NCBI GenBank assembly: GCA_039621445.1
Contig: CP154955.1
Span: 15,188,465-15,252,464 of the forward strand
Length of the DNA: 64,000 nucleotides
Direction: 5' to 3'
From: Euglena gracilis
Lineage: Eukaryota; Euglenida; Euglenophyceae; Euglenales
The position numbers and the translations under genes were made by a program. The first letter of the stretch is position 1. The number at the start of each line of letters is the position of its first letter. The notes beneath the pieces are model-generated. The model saw only the letters and a list, made by a program, of their open reading frames with translations, did not search any database and was not told the DNA's origin. Shown here one piece after another: positions 1-9,969 of the stretch.

Positions 1-387
1 ACTGGCTGCCGGCCGCGGGAAGAGCACCGCTGCCTGGCCCGGAAGGTCCGCGGCCCCGGCCCGGCACTGGGGGACAGTTCCCAGCGTGGGGTGGGGGCAG
101 GCTGCCGGGGCCGACCAGACCATTCCCTTGCGACCCCCGGGGGGGGGGGGGCATGTGAACCTTTTAACGTTCAGGAAAAATGAAACGAAGGAGTGCGAAA
201 TTTGGGGAAATAGTTTTGGGGGCATAGCAAACGATTTGGGCAAATTCATTTCTCTGGGCAAACTCATTTCAAGGCTGTGGGCAAAACAGTGGCCACTCCG
301 TGCTGAAGGCGTCGGAAAGTTTCTGAAAGGTTGGCCGACATACATTCATTTCTGAGTCATTTTTGGCGAAGGGGCCAAATTGACCGA

Positions 388-566
388 CCCTCCCCCCTCA
401 GTTGCACCACTGCTTCTTCACTGTTAATGGCCGGCGCTAACTTCCCTTCTGGCCCAGTTTGCTGTGTGGTGAGTGGCCAGGGACCCCTTACACAGTGCTC
501 GTTTGTTGCTCCCCTGGCCGGGTGAGTAACGCTGGTGCAATTCCAGCGCTGTGGGGACATTCCAAC
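388..566 (+). repeat. Dispersed repeat, copy 1, with tRNA T-arm-like segment
   Basis: About 180 bases match 3430-3615 in the same orientation (TTAATGGCCGGCGC, TTCTGGCCCAGTTTGC, GTGCTCGT.TGTTGCTCCCC, ATTCCAGCGCTG). It contains GGTGCAATTCC inside a GCTGG/CCAGC stem with a 7-base loop (531-547), close to a polymerase III B box (GGTTCRANNCC). It could be a tRNA-derived SINE, but no clear A box was found. Confidence 0.5.
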
Positions 567-575
567 CATCCCCCC

Positions 576-2678
576 CTGGGGGGGCTTGGTCATGAGGGCA
601 AGCAGCTCCAGTGACAAATCCCAACAAATCCCAACAAACAAATCCTGACAACGAATCCTGACATCCAATACCAAGAGGGAGGTTCATGGGGGGGGGGGTC
701 GGCACCACACCATCACCCAAATGTTTCCGACCCCACCCCTGGGGGTAACTGACTGGTTTTTGGTTCCAGACCAGACAGGTTCCAGACCCCCCCCCACCGG
801 GGGATGGGGTCAGCCTGGACTGGCCGAAGGGGGGCGGTGGTTTTTCACTTTCAAAAAACCAGTCACCCACCCACTTCACAGGAGCCTCTCTCCCGGAACC
901 TTGCTCAACCTCCCAGGATGAGAGAGTTGTTGGAAAGGAGGTTGAGGGTGAGAAAGCATTGTGACCTTCATCACAGGGGGGCTGGGTGGACCCTGTGGGC
1001 ATCGTTGGTCCGAACCCCACCCCCAAAAAACAGGTGCGGGGGCACCCTCGGTCCGGGGGAGGGAGAGACGGAAGCTGCCCATCGCCAGAAAGGAAGTGAG
1101 GCTCCCGAACAAAAAGGCTGATCCCCCATCAGAGCAAATCCGTGAAGCACAGTCACAAAGGTTCAAGCCAGCTTTTTTCTCAGGACCTCCCTGGTGGGTC
1201 GGCCAGCACCAAGGACCTTGACAATGTCTTGTGTTGGGTTGGTCGGTAGGGCATTTCAAAGGAGAATAAATGGATCTTGACCCCAACAGCTTGGCCGATA
1301 CCAGGGACCCTGACACCTTCCTATCATAACAGGATGGACAGCACCGAAGACCCAGGGACCACTAGGAAATTGTCATGTCTGAGACACTCTCAGGGTCCTA
1401 TTGGGGCACTGCATGATCCCACACAATTAATGCATAATTACCGCACAATTACAGGAAAAATTGGCATAAAAAAATTGCTGCATAATTTGCTGCATAATCC
1501 CTCCGTCTGTTAGGGATCGACTCCCACCCACCCACCACCCACCCACCCACCAACCCACCCACCGACCCGCTCAGCCAAGGACTGTGGCCAACCCAAATAA
1601 AGCCTGTGCGAGGCGTCACAGTGGGGCTGCCATAAGAAATGTAGCGATGAGAGAGGCCTGGTTAGGCGAGATTGGGGGGGGGGGATTTTGGGTCTCAAAG
1701 AATCCTCGACTCAGTACAGGTGACCTCGATTTCAATGGTACTGTGTGAAATCATAATAAACAACCAAAGAAAGAGCGAATGAAATAACAAAAATCAAACA
1801 ATTGAAAATGCAATAATGAATAAAACAACAAAAGAAAAAATTGCCATGGTATTTTTTGCACTTTCAGAAACATAATTTGATGCTTTATGTGGGGTGTATT
1901 CTTCGGGATGGGCTTGCTGGGCCAATCCTTGGGCTTCCACGTCAGATCCATTCTGGTCACTGCTTTCTCCAGGACTTTGGCAGAGCAGGCCTCTCGCTGA
2001 TATTGCATCCGCGGAGTCAACTTCAGAGCATTGGTGAAAGGAAGGGTCACCCTCTGCACTTTGTGCTACGTTTGAGTGGCTGTATTTAGATTCGACACGA
2101 CTTTCTGGTCTTGGCACGTCCAAAAAAAAAAACGCCCATTTGTATCATTTTTGCCCCATAAATCCAGATGTTTCGTGAATTTCAAAGCGACCCCTTTTCG
2201 CGTTTCCGGCTCTTCTGCGCCGTCAGGTGGGGGAGTCTGACTTCTAGAGTTTTGCTTGATCGGCCAGAGGGGGTTCATTTTGGGGTGGTCTTCCTTTTTG
2301 GGCAGTGGAGTCCAAAAGGCTGAAATGTAATTAAAGTCTAAAAGGCTCACCATATTCCCCCACTGATAAATCCCTCCACTTGTAATTTATAATCCCCCCC
2401 TCGGGTTGACCAAACAAACCTTGACTTATAAACCCCCCCCCCCTGGGAAAAAAGGATGAAAAGACGCCGGGGGCGAAATTCTTCGGCCACAAAACCTCAC
2501 AAAACTGATTTTTTGGCAATGTTTAGGTGGTCATAAAAATGCTTGCCGAAAGCTGCCAATCTGGGTTTTGAGGGTGATTTTGAGGTCAAATTTTCAGCGA
2601 CAGTCCCTTGGCTTATAAACCCCCCACAAACCCAGCCTGTCACACGCCTTCATGCCCCCAAGTTCCCAACCACAGGAC
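576..2678. other. No gene recognised
   Basis: G/C-rich to 1250, then TGCATAATT-rich (1420-1500), a (CCCA)n tract and AT-rich DNA with poly-A runs. I see no exon with good splice sites. Confidence 0.5.
1516..1566. repeat. (CCCA)n tract
   Basis: Interrupted CCCA/CCCAC units. Confidence 0.85.
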
Positions 2679-2790
2679 CTCTCAGCGATGCCCTGAGCAG
2701 CGGGTGTGTGACGGCATCCGCTGTGAGGGTGGGGGGGAGGGTCGTGGAGGGGTGGGAAGAGGGCTCGACGATCGCCTCCGCTGCCCCGCC
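2679..2790 (-). CDS. Unrecognised protein exon
   Basis: Acceptor CGTTCTCATCAG (phase 0) and donor GAGAG/GTCCTG (phase 1). The 37 codons are GGAAEAIVEPSSHPSTTLPP then TLTADAVTHPLLRASLR. Balanced composition and good splice sites support it; no family recognised. Phase 0 entry matches the exit of the exon at 3348. Confidence 0.45.
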
Positions 2791-3259
2791 CTGATGAGAA
2801 CGGACCGGCACTGCTGGGGGGGGGGGGTCAAGGTAAAAGAATGGGCAGAAGGGTGTCGAGGCCAAAAGAAAACGGCTGAGAAAGACTGGGGACCCACTAG
2901 GCCCAACGGTCCGGCGGACCAACCCATCCCCAGGTCGATTTTTTTAAAAAAAATGTCTTTGGTTCATATCCATTTTCAGACTAACATGTGGAAGACGTCA
3001 GCCCCTCGCCATTGGTAATTTTTTTGTTGTTCTGGGTGGATGAACAAACGTCCAAAGATTCCAGAAACTTGTCTTTTTTCGTGAAGGCAGGAATGTTTTT
3101 GCCAAAATATGGCCAGGGGTCGATGTAAGGAGGGAGTACGGGATAGAAGATGGGGGGGGTCCCCTTGCCGAAGGGGGTCCGGCCTGCGGAACCACCAACT
3201 GACTGCCTTGGTCACTCTCTCCGTCGCTTCATTCCACGCTCGGCTTCACGCATAACAAT

Positions 3260-3293
<34 letters not shown>
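3260..3293. repeat. (CA)n microsatellite
   Basis: About 17 CA units, followed by a C run. Confidence 0.95.
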
Positions 3294-3295
<2 letters not shown>

Positions 3296-3347
3296 GACCC
3301 CACCCCCCCCCCCCCCGGTGGGGTCAGGGGCAGGTGGACAGCCACAC

Positions 3348-3414
3348 CGCGGCGCCCCCGGCGGGCGGGCCGGTGACGGTCACCACGGTGCCGTCCAGCC
3401 GAGTGTGGGCAGGG
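3348..3414 (-). CDS. Unrecognised protein, short exon next to a repeat-derived acceptor
   Basis: Twenty-two codons PAHTRLDGTVVTVTGPPAGG-AA, entering in phase 2 after ATCCCGTACAG and leaving in phase 0 at GCG/GTGTGG. VTVTG suggests a beta strand. The acceptor sits at the end of a dispersed repeat. Phases match the exons at 9579-9755 and 2679-2790. If not spliced, a stop follows after six more codons. Confidence 0.4.
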
Positions 3415-3429
3415 CTGTACGGGATGGTC

Positions 3430-3615
3430 AACCCCCCCCCTTGGTTGCACTACGGCTTCTTGTCGGTTAATGGCCGGCGCCAACTTCAATTCTGGCCCAG
3501 TTTGCAATTTGTGTGGTGAATGGCTTACCCTTACCCTTACCCTTACCAGTGCTCTTGTGTTGCTCCCCCTGACCGGGTGAGCGACTCCGGTGTAATTCCA
3601 GCGCTGCAGGGACAT
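3430..3615 (+). repeat. Dispersed repeat, copy 2
   Basis: Homologous to 388-566; here an internal CTTACC unit is repeated four times (3525-3547) where copy 1 has one. The T-arm-like stem is degenerate (GGTGTAATTCC). Confidence 0.5.
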
Positions 3616-4084
3616 ACACTCACCTTGTGTGGTTGGTGCGGTTCCCGTGGGTGGTGGGTGGTGATCAACCCCCCACCGACCCCCCGCAGGGGGGCCCGGG
3701 GACTGCCGGCCAGCCCTGGGGGTAGGTGCGGGTGGCCCCTGGCTGCAGCGGGGCCAGCCCGCTCCCACGGAGTCCGGCGAGCCGCACGTTGCCCGCCGCG
3801 ATGTCCTCCGGTGTGGGCGGGGAGTAGCGGAGGGGGCGGGGGAAGGCGGCGGCCTGTTGGAGGGTGAGGCTGGAGGTGGTGGGCCTCAGGTGGGGGGGGG
3901 GGGCGGGCACGGAACCTCGAAATGGAACGGAAAGAAAACACAAAAAAATAATAATAAAACACAAATCAAAAAAAACACAAAAAACAATGAAAACACAAAG
4001 CTTGTAAAACATGGGGAAGAAATAAAAAAAAACCTTCAGCTTCTGTTCCCCCCATCTGCCCGTCTTATCCTCAGCACGGCCTCA

Positions 4085-4255
4085 CTTTTGGAAGGGTCAC
4101 GGCCAACCATCCCACACCGGAGGCGGCGGGGCACTGCACGGGCTGCCGGCCGTGTCCAGGGCCAGTGCCGCGGCGGGCGTCGTGGCGGGCCAGGAGGCGG
4201 AGAGGGGCCGCAGGGCCGGCACCCCGGGGTGGGCGGCGGCGGGACGGGAGACCAC
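4085..4255 (-). CDS. Weak candidate exon
   Basis: A GC-rich island with a minus-strand frame SRPAAAHPGVPALRPLSASW, then PATTPAAALALDTAGSPCSA, up to a possible donor CCG/GTGTGG. No clear acceptor, and the phase does not fit the neighbouring candidates. Confidence 0.25.
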
Positions 4256-4978
4256 CGGTGGACCCCCATCCTTGACACGGCGGGTCCGTGACAGACCCCC
4301 CCCGCGCGCCAACCGCACTTTTCCCAGTTTCTTTATGGTATTGTGCCCATGGCACACCCCCCGAGCCAACTGCACTTTCCCCGAACTTTGGCGCGGCAAG
4401 GACAATGGAGGGGGGGATGCCCCCCCCCCCCCCCCGCCGCCTCCCCTGCTCGTTTGCCGGGGGGCTCATTTGCCCGGGCCACGTCAGCCCCACGGCCAAC
4501 CGCGGCCAAGCAGGGTTCTATTGGCTGGGGGTAACTCTGGGGGCCCAAATTGACTCCAAAAACTGGGGGGGGGGGGGCAGCAGGCTGGGGCAGAGAACGT
4601 TTTGGGGGGGGGGGGCGGGGAAGTGGACTCTCCCCCAAACTTGAGTGTCAGGTCTCCCCTCGAAGGGGCTGGATCCGGGCGGCGGAGGGATGACGGGTGT
4701 GGAGTCACTGGCGTCCTCCGCGCTGGTCCTGTGGCCCTCCTGAGATGCAAATGGGGGGTGGGGGGCGGGGAGGCAGGGCTCGATATGGGTTGTCAACACG
4801 CAGGAGTCTCCAGGGCTAGGTGGGGAGGGGTCAGATCCCCTTCACGCCCACCGTTGTAGTGCGTAGGGAAAATCTGACCTAATAATTGATACCCCTGAAA
4901 AATGGTGGGGATGGGGGTTCAATACATGGGCAGGGGGTCAGGCTTGGCGTGAGGGGGATCCACCCCCCTCCTGATCCA

Positions 4979-5146
4979 CCGGGGAATCTGCATCCACTCC
5001 ATCCACTCCAGTACCTCCATCCACTCTGGCATCTGCATCCACTCTGGATCTACATGCACTCCATTCACATCAGTTCGGTCCACTCCATGCATCCATTCCA
5101 GAACCTGCATCAAACTGCATCCACCCCGTCACCTGCATCCAGCCAG
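4979..5146. repeat. Degenerate CATCCACTC minisatellite
   Basis: Units of about 9-18 bases built on TCCACTC and CTGCATCCA, strongly diverged. GATGCTGG-type units nearby at 5345-5425 and 5775-5820 are a separate cluster. Confidence 0.7.
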
Positions 5147-7610
5147 CCAAAATGAACACAACAAAAGCCCAAAAAAATGAAACGAAATTCGACCAAAATG
5201 GCTTGAAACGACCTAAGATGACCCCAATAATAATAGTAACAATAATAACCAAGATGACATCGTGCAAAATAACCAAAAAATATGAATAAAAAATCACCCA
5301 AAAACAAAACCGAAATTGCATAACGACCTGCAATGCCATATTTTATGATGCTGGGTGATGCTTGGAAAAGGATTTTGGAGTCCAGATGTGGGTTCCGATG
5401 CTGGAGGATGCTGGGCGATGCTGGCATTTCTTTGCATATTTTTGAGAATCAAAACCCATTTTCAGATTAATCATCATCATTTCCCTCAAATCTGTCATCT
5501 TGCACCTATTTTGGCTTTTCGGATTATTATTTTTTGCAAATTTGAGGACATTTTTGTGGTAATTTAGGTAAATATTGGTCTAATTCGGGTCAATATGAGG
5601 AAGTTTGCACATATTGCAACCAAGCAGTTGCTTGGTTTGCCCACCTTAAACATGGACACCTTCCATACATCAAACTCTGGAACCAGGATGGGATAACACC
5701 CAGGGTTTCTGGGACTCTGGGTTCAACCCTGAGGTCTCAGAAAGGATACAGTACCGGAGGTACACCACCAGGGGATTCAAGGCGATGCTTGGGGGTGACG
5801 GGCGATGCTGGGCGATGCCGAGCCCAAAGGCATGGTTTACCAGAGGTGTTTGCCTCCCCACCTGGACAGCTTCTGTGTTTCCCAGAAAGGTATGGTGGCT
5901 ATTGGAAGAGAACCTTTTCTTGTGAAGCCTGGAACAACGTCCCTCCCATCCATTGGATTTGAGCACAGTGAGATGATCGTGGTCTGACTGTCCTGACAGG
6001 CACTCTTCTTGATTAAGGGCAATCTGCTGCGAAGCAAATCCTGGTGCCTGGAGAGCAGAAACGAACGCCCTCACCGGGGGGATTTTCAATTAGCCTGAGC
6101 CCCTTTTGTTGGCCCCATAGTGCTTCCTCGTGGGGGAAATGCAGCATGAGGAAGCCTGGCAAGCATCTTGTAGTGAACGCTAAAGAAAAGTTGCCCTGTC
6201 CTACGGTGCTGTAAACGGTGCTGTAAACGGACAGCAGTTTGGGTGCAGTTTGACCAACCATTGAACTCAGCTCATCAAATCTGAGAAACTGGTTTGATGG
6301 CTCAGAAAGGTTTTGATTTCCGCCCCAAAAAAATCCAGAAAGGTGGCGGACGCCGTGACAGGGGGTGGGGGAGGGAATGCAACTTTCCTAACCCTGACAG
6401 CACTCTGGGGAGAGGGAAACACTGTAATTGCCGAAAGGGCTCCAAAACAGATTGATGGGCGGATATTCGGAACCCCAAGTGTTCGAAACAGAAGCCTTCT
6501 TATGCTGCGAAGGGCATTTAATTCAGGCAAACCACCTCGGGGAGACAAGAAAACCTCGAGAGCGAGAGTGTGCTCCAGGGAGGGGGCCCGGTATGGTGTC
6601 TCTCCCTTGTGTCATCTTCTTCTCATTTGGGTGCCTTCCAGTGGCACAAGCACTCTCCTCCTTTGGGGGGGGGGGGGGCACAGCAGGCAGCCCGAGGCGG
6701 GGAGGGAACGAGAGGAAGTGAGGGGCATCGGTCCGGGGAATCGCACGGAACCGCCACGGAATGAGGCGAGGGGGACTCTGCAGGCGGCCTGAGTGGGCGG
6801 TGTTCAGTGCCCAACCCGCAAAATCCCCGTATTACAGATGGCCCCTGGCAGGCGATTGTGTCGGTATGAATACCCGATTAACGGAGTTGGGGGTTCAAAA
6901 AAACACCTCGAAAGGCCAACTGAATTACAAAAAAAAATTGAACTACAACAACCACTACAACTAAATTGCAAAAAAAACTGACAAGGATTTCGGGCAGCCT
7001 GTGATTGCAGATTTGACAATAAAATCCTCTCAGAAAAATATTTCTGCACTATGCAGTAGAGGTTGATAGTGAATGAAGGTTTATGTTACTGTGGCTGGGT
7101 GGGAAGTGCTACATTTTATTTTACATGTTATTATGATTGTAGGATTTAAAAGCAACCTTGCAGTAAACTGGCAAGAATCAGAAAGATCAGGTCGCTGGGG
7201 TTCAAGTAGTTTTAGTACTCATCTCTCCTCTCTCATCTTTTGCCTCAAATGATTCGGTTTGATTTGCCAGTAAAACCTCAACATCCGCTCACCCTTACAC
7301 GGTTCTATTGACAAAGGGTGCCCGTGAAGGCACGGGGATATATAGGAAGGTGGGAAAGGTGGGAAGTTGGGATTGCCGCAGCTTGACGTTTGGAGGGGTG
7401 GGGCAGGCCCAAAATCACATGTACAGCTGGGGAATTCCATTCGACTGATGGTTCGAGTCAAAATGAGTGAGTGTGAAAGGGTGAAAAAAAAACACAAACA
7501 AGCAGGGAAAGGGAGAAAAGTGGAAATGTATGGAGCTCATGGAACAGGTGCTCTGTGCTTCCAGTTGCAGGGCGGTCCCCAAGTGCATGAGTGTGGGGCA
7601 GGTCAGAGGG

Positions 7611-8318
7611 TTATTTCAAGCTGGGAGGAAAAGCCGTCGATGACATGAATGACATGGTTAGCCATATACAGGTTTGCAGAAAGTGAAATGGTGAATGCAG
7701 AAAGTAAAGTGGGGAGTCTGCACGTCCGCCGAGGTCAAATCCGCCCGAGGTCAAATCTGTGATGTGCTTGCTTTGACCGCTCACTGAGAGAGATGGGTAA
7801 ACGTTTTGTGGAACCACAACGCACCTAATATTTCGCATTCCTTTTGAAGTGAAATATTTCAGGATGGTTGCCTGATGTTGCTCGTTGAAATAAGTGATCA
7901 CAAAGGTGCAGATCTCAGCATAGAGTAAGGTTGCCACGTGAGTGTCCAAAAAGAACACTTTATCAGGAAAAACACCACCTATCTTGCCTGACTTCGGGCC
8001 ACAAAGCATCCAACCGATTGCCTTCTCCATTTGCATCACATTCAGCATAAAACCATGACATAGCAGACTGGACATAACATCATCAACACTCCGGCACTCC
8101 ATTGGTGTTGAATAAAAAAAAATTGGTTTCCGCACTAAAATGTAATGGAACAATTGTGCATTCAACCTGATCGACGCGGCGGTGCCTGGCATTGCTGGTG
8201 GTGGGAAATCAGGTTCCAAGGTTTGGAACAAGGACCGGGAGGCTTTGGGCCGAAAACAGCGACGTGCAGGAAACAAGAGATACGGAAAAGGAACGACATC
8301 ACCCGACTTTACATCCAA
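7611..8318 (-). CDS. Unrecognised 235-codon open frame
   Basis: The longest non-repetitive open frame in the window, in DNA of moderate GC. It includes hydrophobic stretches (VATLLYAEICTFVITYF) and a mixed composition with no motif I recognise. It could be a remnant of a transposon gene or chance. No flanking signals were identified. Confidence 0.2.
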   Translation of the reverse strand: MDVKSGDVVPFPYLLFPARRCFRPKASRSLFQTLEPDFPPPAMPGTAASIRLNAQLFHYILVRKPIFFYSTPMECRSVDDVMSSLLCHGFMLNVMQMEKAIGWMLCGPKSGKIGGVFPDKVFFLDTHVATLLYAEICTFVITYFNEQHQATILKYFTSKGMRNIRCVVVPQNVYPSLSVSGQSKHITDLTSGGFDLGGRADSPLYFLHSPFHFLQTCIWLTMSFMSSTAFPPSLK

Positions 8319-8579
8319 ATGCAGGTGAGCCCATACAATCTTCCAAAAGAGCCAGCCACCAGTGCGTGGTCAGAAGGGGTCCACAAGGGTGTCCTTTTGA
8401 CCATCCATGGGATGTGACGGCTTTTTTGCTGACCCCCATGCATGGCCAGATGACACCCATTGCTTTTCGACACGCTGGTATCATCTGGCACGTATTGCCT
8501 TTGCTTCACCAAAATTCCTTCCCTTCAAAAGGTGTAGGCTTTGGCGGCAATGCTCACGAGGGTTAAATGGGGGCTAAAT

Positions 8580-8680
8580 ATGATTTGCAAACATAGATGC
8601 ATACATCTACAGACAGTCATATAGGCAGACAAACATAAAAACAAAGACAGAGACAGAGACATCCATCCATCTATCCTTTC
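8580..8680. repeat. Degenerate CAGA/ATCC simple repeat
   Basis: Mixed ACAGAC, AGAGACAG and ATCCATCC units. Confidence 0.6.
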
Positions 8681-9578
8681 TGATATGCTTGTGTGCTCGT
8701 ACATATATAACAATACGCACTTAACAACGTAACCCATTGAAACATCGCTGGTCGGGTTGTGAAGTACGTAGTCGATATGCTGGAAGCTGATGCACTCCCA
8801 ATATCGAAGTTGGTATGCCTGAAAAGGAAAAGGAATGAGACTGTGAGAAACCTCTTCTGCAAAAATCTGGGGTTTATGAGACCTTCACATGCCCACCACC
8901 GCAGGATGGTCACGCCTAACATCTTCCTCGGTGGCTGCAAACTTCGGCAGATACCCAAAAAAAAACAGGCAGACACTCCAGGATTAAAGGGGGGGGGGGG
9001 GTCGGCGGCAACCCCCCAGGTGTCCATACAGGTCTCCTCCAGTCCAGGAAAGCGGGTAGCCATGATTTGGACTGTGTAACTCGGTCACGATTGATTTCAT
9101 TCGTTGATTTCATTCACTCGGTCACGATTCATTCCAGAAGGGGAAAGGAACTTGAGAGAAAAAATAATACTGCTGCATAGGGCGTACCAGAATGCTGGTC
9201 AGGTTACAAACTCCAAAAGGTTTGATCTTTGAAAGTTCTTGAAGCTTCCAGCTCCAGGGGGAAAAAACAGGCAATCCACAGCAAGTCACTTCCATTCCAA
9301 ATGCAAACAAAAAAATTCAAATTGGAACAACAATCAAGCTGTATTCCATTTCGTTGCAATTTGTCGGAATGCTGTTCAAACCCGACATTTCCAGCTGAAT
9401 CTTGGGAAGTTGCTACTGACAATTCAGCGAGTATGAGTCTGGGTGACAAATTCTGGGGGGGGGGGGCTTACGTGGGCTGTTCAACATGGCAAGTCAGCTG
9501 GTACGGGCCCCAGGGTGGCAACTTCCCTTGCCTCGGAGGGGGGCTGGGGGGTGGTTAAGTGGCGTGGGCACGGCAGAC

Positions 9579-9755
9579 CGGTAGGGTGGCTGCCGGGCGG
9601 TGTGCTCGGCCAGCCCCGCGTCCAGGCTGAGGTGGCGCCGCCGCCGCTCTTGCAGCCAGGCCGCAGCGTCCAATAGGGGCGGGGGCGGCGGGGGGGCCCG
9701 CGGGGCGTGGGGGGAGGGCCCGCTGGGCCCGGGGACGGGCCGGGGGGAGCCGGAT
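9579..9755 (-). CDS. Unrecognised protein, exon with helical segment
   Basis: Acceptor CGCCTGCTCAG (phase 2), donor ACCG/GTCTGC (phase 2). A Ser/Pro-rich start is followed by LLDAAAWLQERRRRHLSLDA and GLAEHTARQPPY, a convincing helix. The phase matches the next candidate exon at 3414. The opposite frames are Gly/Arg-rich. Confidence 0.45.
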
Positions 9756-9907
9756 CTGAGCAGGCGATGGAGGGGCGGGGGGAAGGGAGGGAGGGTGGCG
9801 CAGGTAAGGGTTGCCCCGCCGCCTTAGAATGTGCCTCCGGCTGCCGGGTCTCAGACCGTTATTGCCAACGTGTGGTGTGGTGAACCAGGCCTCACAAACG
9901 CATCAGC

Positions 9908-9965
9908 AACACACACACACACACACACACACATTTGTGTCTGTATATGTGTGTGTATACAATAT
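9908..9965. repeat. (CA)n then (TG)n microsatellite
   Basis: CA units followed by ATTTGTGTCTGTATATGTGTGTGTATAC, a partly palindromic arrangement. Confidence 0.9.
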
Positions 9966-9969
9966 ATAT

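Larger units (their letters stand above)
4260..9570. other. Mostly non-coding stretch
   Basis: G-run-rich DNA (4380-4640), the minisatellite at 4979-5146, ordinary AT/GC DNA without recognised exons, and one unassigned long frame at 7611-8318. Nothing else can be supported. Confidence 0.5.

Noticed and set aside
4979-5146. CRISPR-like array
   Set aside because: Units are degenerate, of uneven length and without unique spacers; the genome is eukaryotic.
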